DNA from: Tangfeifania sp.
GTDB taxonomy: Bacteria > Bacteroidota > Bacteroidia > Bacteroidales > Prolixibacteraceae
Direction of reading: 5' to 3'
Assembly (NCBI GenBank): GCA_018400515.1
Contig: JAGYMR010000036.1
Span: 1-17,061 of the forward strand
DNA length: 17,061 bases
The translations under genes were made by a program, and so were the position numbers. The notes beneath the pieces are model-generated. The model did no database searches and had not been told where the DNA came from. It worked only from the letters and a program-made list of their open reading frames with translations. Shown one piece after another: positions 1 to 6,781 of the stretch. The stretch's first letter is position 1. Each line of letters begins with the position of its first letter.

Positions 1-351
1 GGCATGCCGGTATTGAACCACGTAGCGGGCAAACGGAACGGTCAGGTCGTATCGCAGCCCTTTCTCCGAAATTTTGGATGTTAGCTTGTTTGAGTCTTTC
101 TGGTTGAAAACCGCTTTGGGCACTTTTGACAGGTAGTCTCCCGAATTGAGGACTTTAAAAAGCAATCGGTCCCCCTCTTCCCCGTATTTGCCTGTTAAAG
201 TGGACAGGTTTTCCATGGCCGGGGTTTCAATGGGCTGAAACCCATACAGACGGAAAATTTCCTGGATGGTATTGAAGATATAATTCCGGCGTACTGTTTC
301 AACCGGTGAGAAATCACGGGTGCCCTTCGGGACAGATGGTTTTTGTGCCAT
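1..351 (-). CDS. hisS: Histidyl-tRNA synthetase, N-terminal fragment (cut by window edge)
   Basis: This class II aminoacyl-tRNA synthetase charges tRNA-His with histidine in the cytoplasm. The 117 visible codons start [16 protein letters not shown], the usual HisS opening with the KGTRDF motif at residues 9-14, and reach the conserved [12 protein letters not shown] segment (residues 101-112) that forms part of the histidyl-adenylate site. Full-length HisS is about 420-460 residues, so roughly the first quarter is present and the rest lies beyond base 1. The start at 349-351 is preceded by TGGAAAAATA, a weak purine-rich leader, and fits the family N-terminus. The gene is the last visible one in a minus-strand direction after the DUF4870 gene, but a 368-bp gap suggests its own promoter. 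The assignment is secure from the motifs. Confidence 0.96.
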   Translation of the reverse strand, partial: MAQKPSVPKGTRDFSPVETVRRNYIFNTIQEIFRLYGFQPIETPAMENLSTLTGKYGEEGDRLLFKVLNSGDYLSKVPKAVFNQKDSNKLTSKISEKGLRYDLTVPFARYVVQYRHA

Positions 352-719
352 TATTTTTCCATGTTATATTCGCAAAATATTTTTCGTTTTTTTTATGGCC
401 TCCGGCCACAAGGATTTTTTCGTTTGCATTCGTTTTGCCGGAAAGAATCCTGAATTTTTACCACCTGTTTTATCAACAAAACCATTCAGGGATTCATCCG
501 GATCACTCCACGGGCGCATCGCATTGCAGACAGCCCGCCGCTGATGCATTTTTTCCGTCAGTACCGGTTGGTTCGTTTCCGGAGGGCAAAAATAAGGAAT
601 AAAAATGAGTATGGAATAAAAATATCTGTAAGAAGGAAGGGGGGGAGTCCGTGAGGTGTGCTGACCGGTCCATTCCGGAGTAATTGGACACCGGTCCTAT
701 GAAATTCCGGGGGAAATAC
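352..719. other. Non-coding gap between hisS and the DUF4870 gene
   Basis: I see no convincing gene in these 368 bases. The open frames here are short, overlap the hisS start or each other, and encode nothing family-like. The stretch should hold the hisS promoter. A near match to a Bacteroidota -7 box (TATTTTG on the minus strand, about bases 372-378) lies 21 bp before the hisS start, but it has a one-base-short spacer and no TTTG partner. A 5-bp hairpin TGGCC-TCC-GGCCA (396-408) is followed on the plus strand by TTTTTT, and it is too weak to call a terminator. The inverted repeat at 663-696 is listed separately. Confidence 0.5.
663..696. repeat. Bulged inverted repeat, GACCGGTCCA ... TGG-AC-ACCGGTC
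   Basis: GACCGGT plus CCA (663-672) can pair with TGG (685-687) and ACCGGTC (690-696) across a 12-base loop, giving a 10-bp stem with a two-base bulge at 688-689. It lies 24 bp beyond the stop codon of the DUF4870 gene, so it could be a transcript-end or stability hairpin. No U-tract follows on either strand, so a classic intrinsic terminator is not supported. Confidence 0.35.
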
Positions 720-1076
720 TCAGATGAGAAACCGGATGGTAAGGGGGTATTGGTAGGTTTGGCCATTATTTGCTGCTACTGACCCCAGGACCACAAGAAC
801 CAGCCATGCGATGCCGAAGCCGATCAGCAAAAAAAGGCCAATGCCGATAATGATAAGGACGGACGAAACAATAAAAATGATGGACCAGGTGATCTGGAAG
901 TTCAGCACCTCTTTTCCCTGTTCTTCAACAAAGGGGTACTGATCTTTTTTAATGAGGTAGATCAGCAGGGGGCCGATAACGTTTCCAAAGGGAATTCCCA
1001 CAAAAACGGAGAGGGCCAGCAGATGAACCAGCATTCCCCAGGTTCTTTCGTCCGGATCTGTAACAAGGCGTTGCAT
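720..1076 (-). CDS. DUF4870 family small membrane protein
   Basis: This is a 118-residue inner-membrane protein of unknown biochemical role. The order of elements matches DUF4870: an N-terminal helix with HLLALSVFVGIPFGN (about residues 18-32), the motif NVIGPLLIYLIKKDQYPFVEEQ split around residues 32-53, then KEVLNFQITW and two strongly hydrophobic helices (about 62-104). The charged, conserved loop KKDxxPFVxxxGKExLNFQ is the family signature. Length is normal for the family. The start at 1074-1076 follows CAACAATA with no Shine-Dalgarno, as is usual in this phylum. It is divergent from the msrC-type gene, with 74 bp between the two starts. The family is confident. The function is unknown, though DUF4870 proteins resemble the Tic20-like four-helix fold. 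Confidence 0.9.
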   Translation of the reverse strand: MQRLVTDPDERTWGMLVHLLALSVFVGIPFGNVIGPLLIYLIKKDQYPFVEEQGKEVLNFQITWSIIFIVSSVLIIIGIGLFLLIGFGIAWLVLVVLGSVAANNGQTYQYPLTIRFLI

Positions 1077-1150
1077 TATTGTTGTTTTTTTGAAAAACTA
1101 AATTAATCATTTTTTGTTCCTTCGCATATAAAAAGGCAAACAAAAACAAC

Positions 1151-1612
1151 ATGGAAAAAAGAAAAAAAGCGGGAAGGTATGAGCGTATTTACATGCAGCT
1201 GGGCGAACTGGTACTGAAAAGCAACAGTCCCTCAGCACGGATGGCGACAATCATTGCCGTTTTGCACCATAAAATGGACACCTTTTTCTGGACGGGTTTT
1301 TACCGGTTGGAGAACGGGCTCATGACTGTTTTAATGTATCAGGGGCCGGTGGCCTGTCAGGTACTGGAAAAAGACAAAGGGGTTTGCTGGGCCGCCTTCA
1401 ACAGGCAGGAGCCCGTTGTAGTGGAGGATGTTCATCAGTTCCCGGGACACATTGCCTGTGATGCGCGTTCCAGCTCGGAGATCGTTGTTCCTCTGAAAAA
1501 CAGGGAGGGTAAGGTCATTGGTGTCCTTGACATCGACAGCAAAGAGAGAGCGGCTTTTGATGAAACCGATGCCCGGTGGCTGGAGAAAATCCTGGAATTG
1601 ATCTACCTTTAA
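1151..1612 (+). CDS. msrC: GAF-fold free-methionine-(R)-sulfoxide reductase
   Basis: This 153-residue single GAF-domain protein should reduce free L-methionine-(R)-sulfoxide to methionine in the cytoplasm, using thioredoxin-type reductant. The family's three cysteines are all present: Cys69 in QGPVACQV, Cys79 in GVCWAA and Cys103 in FPGHIACDA, equivalent to Cys84, Cys94 and Cys118 of the E. coli enzyme, of which the last is catalytic. Also conserved are FFWTGFYRL (45-53), VVEDVHQFPGHIACD (90-104) and SEIVVPL...GVLDIDS (109-130). Length is typical (about 150-165). The gene is divergent from the DUF4870 gene. Its TAA overlaps the stop of the convergent UbiD gene by four bases, leaving no room for a terminator between them. 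The assignment is strong because all catalytic cysteines are retained. Confidence 0.93.
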   Translation: MEKRKKAGRYERIYMQLGELVLKSNSPSARMATIIAVLHHKMDTFFWTGFYRLENGLMTVLMYQGPVACQVLEKDKGVCWAAFNRQEPVVVEDVHQFPGHIACDARSSSEIVVPLKNREGKVIGVLDIDSKERAAFDETDARWLEKILELIYL

Positions 1613-3522
1613 TCCGGATCTTTTATGGCTCCGCTGCCTTTCACCAGCGGCAGGAATTTCAGGGAGGGGCTTTTTATAAAGGGGCCTGTCCCCAGGTCGT
1701 TCCATTTCCGGTCAATGGCCGCTATTGTTTTCTCGTCCATGGTAACAATGTTGGGCCAGTCGCGGGAGAAATGATCGTGGTGCCGGGTTTTGAACGTGGC
1801 ATCGACCAGCATCACCGGCGGTTCTTGTCTTTCCTTCAGGAGTGAGATGTCGCGGCGTGGATCCAGGTTACCGCCGGCAAGCCAGACCAACCCGAAAAGG
1901 TCTTCCAGGCGGACGCCGTCATCAACCATCAGAATAGCTTTAAACGCCTGAATTCCTACAATTTTCCCGAGGGCGGAGCGCAAATTATCTTTTGAAAAGG
2001 CGGCATCTTTTTTCACATTCATTAAAAGCAGCGGGAGGGGCGTATTTCCGGATAAGTTTTTCCAGCCGGTAATTCCGGGAATGTTTTTCAGGTTCTCTTC
2101 ACTGAATCCGGCGATGGGTTCTCGGTGAATTTCTGCCTCTTCTGCTTCTTCGGGGAGGGGCCGGGTCAGGTCGATGCCCATTTTTGATCCATAGGCAAAT
2201 TTTTGGGAAGCGTGGTCGAGGATATCCAGCGGCCCTTTGGAAAAATGGAGGCTGTATGCAGGATGAAAATGGCCGGCGAAAATTTTCATCAGGTCGGTAT
2301 AATCGTGGATGTCCACCGCCTCGTCCACTGCTACCAATATTTTATTGAACATCATTTGGCCGGCCCCCCAGAGGGCGTTCATTACTTTGATCGCCTGTCC
2401 GGGATAACTCTTTTTCATCTTTACGATGGTCAGGTTATGGGCAACCCCCGCAAAGGGCAGGTCCATGTCCTCAAGCTCGGGGATCATGGACAGGCGGAGA
2501 GGAGTCAGAAAAATGCGTTCGGTGGCTTTCCCGATGTAGGCATCTTCCATAGGTGGAATGCCAACGATGGTAGCCGGATAAACGGCTCCTTTCCGGCGGG
2601 TAATCGCCGTGACGTGAAATTTCGGGTAAAGGCCGGGCAGGGAGTAGAAGCCCGTATGATCGCCAAACGGCCCTTCGTTGATCAGTTCTTCCGTGGGATC
2701 AACATAACCTTCAATTACAAAATCTGCATCTTCGGGGACAAACAGATCATTGGTCAGGCATTTGACAAGTTTTACGGGTTTTTTGCGGAGGAATCCGGCC
2801 AGCAGGTATTCATCCATATTTTCGGGCATAGGGGCTGTAGCGGCGTAAGTATAGACGGGATCTCCCCCCAGGGTAACGCTCACCGGCATCTTTTTGCCCT
2901 GTTTTTTGTACTTTTCAAAATGGGCCGCTCCCGTTTTGTGCTGATGCCAATGCATTCCGGTCATTGTTTTTCCGAACACCTGCATCCGGTACATTCCCAG
3001 GTTCGGGATCCCGGAGTCCGGGTCAGCCGTATGAACGCCCGGCAGGGTGATGAACCGTCCCCCATCGGCCGGCCAGCATTTTAAAACGGGGAGCCGGTTC
3101 AGGTCGGGGCTTTCCATGACAACTTCCTGGCATTTTCCCGGCCGGTTCAGCTTTTTGGGCATCCATTGTGCCACCTCCTTCAGTTTCGGGAGTAACCTGA
3201 GTTTATCCCATAAGGTATCTTTGGGTTGCATCATTCCGGTAAATAATCCCTCAATCTCTTCCTCAAGATCACCAAGCGCGTTGCGCCCAAAAGCCAGAGC
3301 GATTCGTTTCTCCGATCCCAGCGCATTGATGAGTACGGGGTAGTCGGTACCTGTATTTTCAAAAAGCAGCGCCTTTCCGCCTCCTTCCTGCTTTGAAATG
3401 CGATCGGTGATCTCCGTAATTTCCAGTTCAGGGTCAACAAACGGCTTTATACGGATCAGTTCACCTTCCGCCTCAAGCCGCTCAATGAATGATTGCAGTC
3501 CTCCGGTTGCCATAGCGTTCAT
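1609..3522 (-). CDS. UbiD-family prenylated-FMN decarboxylase
   Basis: This 637-residue cytoplasmic enzyme belongs to the UbiD superfamily, which (de)carboxylates aromatic or unsaturated acids using prenylated FMN made by UbiX. UbiX is not in this window. The N-terminal FIERLEAEGELIRI (12-25) is typical. IPNLGMYRMQVF (172-183) carries the Asn and Arg (Asn174, Arg179) used for Mn/prFMN phosphate and catalysis. EGPFGDHTGFYS (283-294) is the signature with Glu283 and the acidic Asp288. Length fits the long Bacteroidota form, often labelled menaquinone-biosynthesis decarboxylase. That label is doubtful where the MenA-H route is used, so the substrate is left open. Start: ATG at 3520-3522 is used, but ATG at 3511-3513 (giving MATGGLQSF) is equally plausible, because a -7-like box sits only 7 bp upstream of the first ATG. 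The gene is divergent from the lyase gene. Confidence 0.92.
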   Translation of the reverse strand: MNAMATGGLQSFIERLEAEGELIRIKPFVDPELEITEITDRISKQEGGGKALLFENTGTDYPVLINALGSEKRIALAFGRNALGDLEEEIEGLFTGMMQPKDTLWDKLRLLPKLKEVAQWMPKKLNRPGKCQEVVMESPDLNRLPVLKCWPADGGRFITLPGVHTADPDSGIPNLGMYRMQVFGKTMTGMHWHQHKTGAAHFEKYKKQGKKMPVSVTLGGDPVYTYAATAPMPENMDEYLLAGFLRKKPVKLVKCLTNDLFVPEDADFVIEGYVDPTEELINEGPFGDHTGFYSLPGLYPKFHVTAITRRKGAVYPATIVGIPPMEDAYIGKATERIFLTPLRLSMIPELEDMDLPFAGVAHNLTIVKMKKSYPGQAIKVMNALWGAGQMMFNKILVAVDEAVDIHDYTDLMKIFAGHFHPAYSLHFSKGPLDILDHASQKFAYGSKMGIDLTRPLPEEAEEAEIHREPIAGFSEENLKNIPGITGWKNLSGNTPLPLLLMNVKKDAAFSKDNLRSALGKIVGIQAFKAILMVDDGVRLEDLFGLVWLAGGNLDPRRDISLLKERQEPPVMLVDATFKTRHHDHFSRDWPNIVTMDEKTIAAIDRKWNDLGTGPFIKSPSLKFLPLVKGSGAIKDPD

Positions 3523-3529
3523 TTTTATA

Positions 3530-3537
3530 CAAAAGTA
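3530..3537 (-). promoter_or_regulatory. Candidate -7 box (TACTTTTG) for the UbiD gene
   Basis: On the minus strand TACTTTTG matches the Bacteroidota TAnnTTTG box exactly. It ends seven bases before the annotated ATG, which would place the transcript start at or near that ATG. Either the mRNA is leaderless or translation starts at the second ATG (3513). No TTTG partner is seen at the expected distance, so support is partial. Confidence 0.4.
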
Positions 3538-3608
3538 ACAAATCCCTGCTTATTTTGAATAAATATAAATTTCAAAAAGGGCACGAACATCTGTGTAAAA
3601 AAGGTGGA

Positions 3609-3648
3609 TTTTCAAATCATTGCGATTACATTTGAAAATTTTTCAAAT
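3609..3648. promoter_or_regulatory. Three copies of a 9-mer (TTTTCAAAT / ATTTGAAAA): candidate operator
   Basis: TTTTCAAAT occurs at 3609-3617 and 3640-3648, and its exact reverse complement ATTTGAAAA at 3630-3638. The last two form a perfect inverted repeat around the single base 3639. The two direct copies start 31 bp apart, close to three helical turns. The inverted copy overlaps the -7 box of the lyase gene. The arrangement resembles binding sites for a dimeric regulator controlling the divergent UbiD and lyase genes. The sequence is AT-rich, which raises the chance of coincidence. Confidence 0.45.
3627..3634 (+). promoter_or_regulatory. Candidate -7 box (TACATTTG) for the lyase gene
   Basis: TACATTTG is an exact TAnnTTTG match 36 bp before the lyase ATG, predicting a leader of about 25-30 bases. 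No clear TTTG element lies 19-21 bp upstream (GGATTTTC is there instead), so the promoter may be weak or activator-dependent. It overlaps the inverted 9-mer pair. Confidence 0.45.
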
Positions 3649-3670
3649 TATAACAATAAATCAGTAAAAA

Positions 3671-5131
3671 ATGACAGATAAGAACAACCCTATCCGTTTT
3701 TACCATGGCGAATCGATTCCGGTGGAATTACACAAAGTAAGGATTGTACAAAAATTATTCTTAAAGCCGATAGAGGAGCGGAAGACAGCCATTGAAACGG
3801 CGGGATTCAACACCTTTCTTTTAAGCACAAAAGACATTTTTCTGGACATGCTCACCGATTCGGGCACCAATGCGATGAGTGACAATCAGGTTTCCTCCAT
3901 GTTGCAGGCCGACGACGCTTATGCCGGTTCGCAAAGTTTCTACCGCATGGAAGCCTCTTTGCGCAAAGTGTTCGGAAAGCACTATGTATTGCCGGTCCAC
4001 CAGGGTCGTGCGGCTGAGAATATTGTTTCCCAGGTGTTTATTAAGAAAGGGGATGCCGTTCCGATGAATTATCACTTTACCACGACAAAGGAGCACATGG
4101 AGCTGAACGGGGGTAAGGTGCTGGAGATATATGCCGATGACGCCCTGGAAATTAAGAGCGATAAACCGTTTAAGGGGAACATTGACATTGACAAGCTGAA
4201 GGCTGTTTTCGAGGAATATGGCAGGGACAAAGTGGCTTTTGTCCGGATGGAGGCCTCGACCAACCTGATCGGCGGGCAGCCCTTTTCGATGCAGAACATG
4301 CGGGATGTCAGGGCCATCTGTGATGAGCAGGACACCATGCTGGTACTTGATGCGAGCCTTATCGGGGAGAATGCCTATTTCATCAAGCAGCGGGAGAAGG
4401 AGTTTAAGGATGCGGATATCAAGGACATCCTGCTGGAGATGTGCGAATATGCCGACCTGGTTTATTTCTCCAGCCGGAAAGTCAGTTCCACACGGGGTGG
4501 GGGCATTGTAACCAACCGGGAAGATCTCTACCTGAAGATGCGCGATTTGTTGGTTCTGTATGAAGGATTCCTGACTTACGGGGGTATGTCGGTCCGGGAA
4601 ATTGAGGCCATGGCTGTGGGGATTGACGAAACATTGGATGAGACCATTATCAGCCAGTCGCCAGGATTTATTGCCTACGCGGTGAACCAGCTGGATGCTG
4701 CGGGAATTCCCGTAATTACTCCTCCCGGGGCGCTCGGGGCGCATATTGATGCCCGGGGATTTTTGCCCCACGTGCCGCAAACGGAGTATCCGGCGGGAGC
4801 TCTGGCAGGTGCGCTTTATATAATCTCAGGCATCCGGGGCATGGAGCGGGGTACCATCTCCAGTGTCCGCGATGAAAACGGGGATGATGTGCTGGCGGAT
4901 GTGGAGTTGCTGCGCCTGGCCTTTCCGCGCCGTGTTTTTACCTTGTCGCAGACCATGTTCATGATTGACCGGGTGAAATGGCTTTTTGATAACCGCGAGC
5001 TTGTCGGCGGCCTCGAGTGGGTGGAAGAGCCCCCGCTGCTGCGTTTCTTTATGGGACGGCTGAAAGCGAAAGGCGACTGGCCCGAAAAACTCATGGCCAA
5101 ATTTAGGGAGGACTTTGGAGATTCCCTGTAA
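3671..5131 (+). CDS. Tryptophanase/tyrosine phenol-lyase-like PLP enzyme, divergent subgroup
   Basis: This is a 486-residue fold-type I PLP enzyme of the beta-eliminating lyase family; family members split Tyr or Trp into phenol or indole, pyruvate and ammonia. Shared landmarks are TDSGTNAMSD (62-71), AYAGSQSFY (83-91), HQGRAAEN (110-117), FTTTKEHME (136-144), TNLIGGQP (197-204), Asp227 in LVLDAS (pyridine N contact), Lys270 in FSSRKVS (Schiff-base lysine position), LYEGFLTYGG (296-305) and GIRGMERG (387-394). The last two look closer to tyrosine phenol-lyase than to tryptophanase. Odd points: the DATR/DSAR arginine after Asp227 is Leu230, the KKD around the lysine is RKV, and the conserved GGHA...DA is GALGAHIDA. 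It is about 25-30 residues longer than E. coli TnaA or C. freundii TPL, at both ends. Substrate is unknown. Its neighbours are the divergent UbiD gene and a downstream terminator. Confidence 0.88.
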   Translation: MTDKNNPIRFYHGESIPVELHKVRIVQKLFLKPIEERKTAIETAGFNTFLLSTKDIFLDMLTDSGTNAMSDNQVSSMLQADDAYAGSQSFYRMEASLRKVFGKHYVLPVHQGRAAENIVSQVFIKKGDAVPMNYHFTTTKEHMELNGGKVLEIYADDALEIKSDKPFKGNIDIDKLKAVFEEYGRDKVAFVRMEASTNLIGGQPFSMQNMRDVRAICDEQDTMLVLDASLIGENAYFIKQREKEFKDADIKDILLEMCEYADLVYFSSRKVSSTRGGGIVTNREDLYLKMRDLLVLYEGFLTYGGMSVREIEAMAVGIDETLDETIISQSPGFIAYAVNQLDAAGIPVITPPGALGAHIDARGFLPHVPQTEYPAGALAGALYIISGIRGMERGTISSVRDENGDDVLADVELLRLAFPRRVFTLSQTMFMIDRVKWLFDNRELVGGLEWVEEPPLLRFFMGRLKAKGDWPEKLMAKFREDFGDSL

Positions 5132-5261
5132 AAGAAGCAATTTTTGTTTAAAAAAGTTCATGCTCGTTTCATTTCCTTTTTTGAGGAATTTTCGGGGCGG
5201 GCAAAGTTTCCGGAGTTTTCATTTTTCCGGCGAACCGCTTTCCGTCCTGTAAATAAAGAAT

Positions 5262-5295
5262 AAAAAAACACCCGGCTTTTGCCGGGTGTTTTTTT
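5262..5295. terminator. Bidirectional intrinsic terminator
   Basis: CACCCGGC (5269-5276) and GCCGGGTG (5281-5288) form a perfect stem around TTTT, flanked by seven A on the left and seven T on the right. This makes a 15-bp symmetric hairpin with a U-tract on both strands. It sits between the convergent lyase and lipoprotein genes and can end transcription of both. Confidence 0.93.
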
Positions 5296-5378
5296 GGGGG
5301 AGAGTTTTGCCTGTTTTGAGTCCCCTGATTCCTTGAAGAATCCTCCCTTTTTTAAGAAGGAATTGAAGTCACCGGAAA

Positions 5379-6653
5379 TTATTCCCGGTAAAACTTCCGG
5401 CCATCCAGGGTAAGTTCTTTGCCATTGTTTTCGATTTTGAATGTTACTGTGCTGGTTTCCGGTATATTGCCGGGGTTATAATCGCCGAGGTTAACAAATT
5501 CATTCCAGGTATAGGGGCCCAGGTCCTGGGTGTATGTCTCTCCTCCGGCAGTACTCGCCGAATGAATCGTAATGCGAAAATAAGAGATGGTTAAACGGTT
5601 ATTGTCCTCCACGGAATAATTGAACTGGAATTTCATCTGAACACTGGAAGTGGTATTTTCGACCGTGGTCGATGTTGTCAATGTTAAGACTCCGGCATTT
5701 AGCCCAAAATAGTATTCCGCCTGGCTGGTCGTTCCCTGATAATTTTCTTCTTCACCGACCCATGTACCTGCCAGTCCCCCTGTCAGCATGTAATTTCTCA
5801 TTTGCTCTTGTGCGCCGTCAACATCCGACCGGGAGGTTCCGTAAATAAAAAGATTGGCCGTGGCCCCGATGCCCCCGGCAATGCCAAGAGCACATTGTCC
5901 CCAGTTGGCCGAAGAACACTTCAGGATCATCTCGCCGTACTTTCCGACCATGCTCCCCCCCTTAAAGAGGACTCCTCCGGCATCCGAAGATTCACCCACG
6001 ATATCACCGGTGATCGAGCTCGCAAAAGATCCGCAGCTCAGGACAGCAATCGGTGTCGCCATTCCTCCCGAACCGACAGCCGTTATGGCGGGGACCCCGC
6101 AGCCGATTCCGCCGATAACAGGACCAACCGTCTTTTTTACCGCCTCGCCGTAGGTATCCCACCAGGAGATGATATCGCTGCTTTCAGGACCGGAGAAGCC
6201 CGATTTAAGGTCTCTGTCTGCCGGTCCATGGGTTTTTACCTGACTTTTTAAGTCGGAGATATCGGAAAAACCCTCAAATTTGATATCATAAAAATATTCG
6301 GTTTCCAGCGTTTCCTGATTGATCACGGCCACATTACCCCTATTCCCTTCAAAATCAGAGAATACAAGTAAAAAATCTACATCATTTTTGTGGACAAACA
6401 TGGTTGTTGGCCGGCCATTCTGATCCAGTTTCACCACCCATTCATCCCCCTCTGGAAGCTGGACATAGATTTGTTCCAATGTTTGGTTGAATCCAAAAAC
6501 GGTCGCTGTCTCGTCCACAGCAATCACCGGCCAGAAGGGATCTCCTGTTTCATAAAACTCGGCGGAATCCAGTTTGGGAACGGTGTCATCCTCAAACAGG
6601 GAACATGCCGAAAAAAGCAGAAAGATCAAAGGGAGGTACAAAAAGCGTTTCAT
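5379..6653 (-). CDS. Lipoprotein with Gly-rich hydrophobic core and C-terminal lipocalin-like domain, function unknown
   Basis: This is a predicted 424-residue outer-surface or periplasmic lipoprotein. The signal peptide MKRFLYLPLIFLLFSAC ends in a lipobox with Cys17, followed by Ser and acidic residues. Residues 25-135 look beta-rich. Residues 177-275 are a Gly/Ala/Ile-rich stretch (GGIGCGVP, VGSGGMATP, GIAGGIGATANLFIYG) with Cys at 185, 207, 246 and 254; this resembles a membrane-interacting or glycine-zipper segment. Residues 291-424 start LTGGLAGTWVGEEENY and run as alternating strands, like lipocalin-like domains common in Bacteroidota lipoproteins. Start: the ATG at 6651-6653 is preferred over the in-frame ATG at 6665, because it gives a clean signal peptide and a leader of about 20 bases from the promoter at 6680-6710. 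The gene is monocistronic, ending at a shared terminator. I do not recognise the full-length protein. Confidence 0.85.
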   Translation of the reverse strand: MKRFLYLPLIFLLFSACSLFEDDTVPKLDSAEFYETGDPFWPVIAVDETATVFGFNQTLEQIYVQLPEGDEWVVKLDQNGRPTTMFVHKNDVDFLLVFSDFEGNRGNVAVINQETLETEYFYDIKFEGFSDISDLKSQVKTHGPADRDLKSGFSGPESSDIISWWDTYGEAVKKTVGPVIGGIGCGVPAITAVGSGGMATPIAVLSCGSFASSITGDIVGESSDAGGVLFKGGSMVGKYGEMILKCSSANWGQCALGIAGGIGATANLFIYGTSRSDVDGAQEQMRNYMLTGGLAGTWVGEEENYQGTTSQAEYYFGLNAGVLTLTTSTTVENTTSSVQMKFQFNYSVEDNNRLTISYFRITIHSASTAGGETYTQDLGPYTWNEFVNLGDYNPGNIPETSTVTFKIENNGKELTLDGRKFYRE

Positions 6654-6660
6654 ATGTATA

Positions 6661-6679
6661 ATCAATAGGGTTTATTGAT
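6661..6679. repeat. Inverted repeat ATCAATA-N5-TATTGAT at the lipoprotein transcript start
   Basis: A perfect 7-bp inverted repeat with a five-base centre (GGGTT) lies directly downstream of the -7 box, covering the predicted transcription start and leader of the lipoprotein gene. It could be an operator or a small leader hairpin. AT-rich repeats of this size also arise by chance. Confidence 0.35.
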
Positions 6680-6710
6680 CAAAAATACCAAAAAAATTGT
6701 TATACACAAA
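6680..6710 (-). promoter_or_regulatory. Bacteroidota-type promoter, TTTG-N19-TATTTTTG, for the lipoprotein gene
   Basis: On the minus strand TTTG (6707-6710) is followed after exactly 19 bases by TATTTTTG (6680-6687), an exact match to the -33/-7 consensus described for Bacteroides housekeeping promoters. The predicted start is near 6673-6675, about 20 bases before the preferred ATG at 6653. This is the best promoter match in the window. Confidence 0.75.
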
Positions 6711-6781
6711 TGAAAGGCATTCAACGGAGAACTTTTTTGCCGTGGGAGTCATTTCTGGAGCGTGACGAAGCCAGGGGCGCT

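Noticed and set aside
306..602. 98-codon plus-strand open frame in the hisS/DUF4870 gap
   Set aside because: It overlaps the hisS start in antisense, has low-complexity Phe/Pro/Ser-rich content, and shows no family motif. It is most likely chance in a non-coding gap.
2203..3084. 293-codon plus-strand open frame inside the UbiD gene
   Set aside because: It is antisense to a strongly conserved coding sequence. The translation has no family features, so it is a mirror of codon usage.
3821..4780. 319-codon minus-strand open frame inside the lyase gene
   Set aside because: It lies fully opposite the conserved PLP-enzyme frame and is explained as its shadow.
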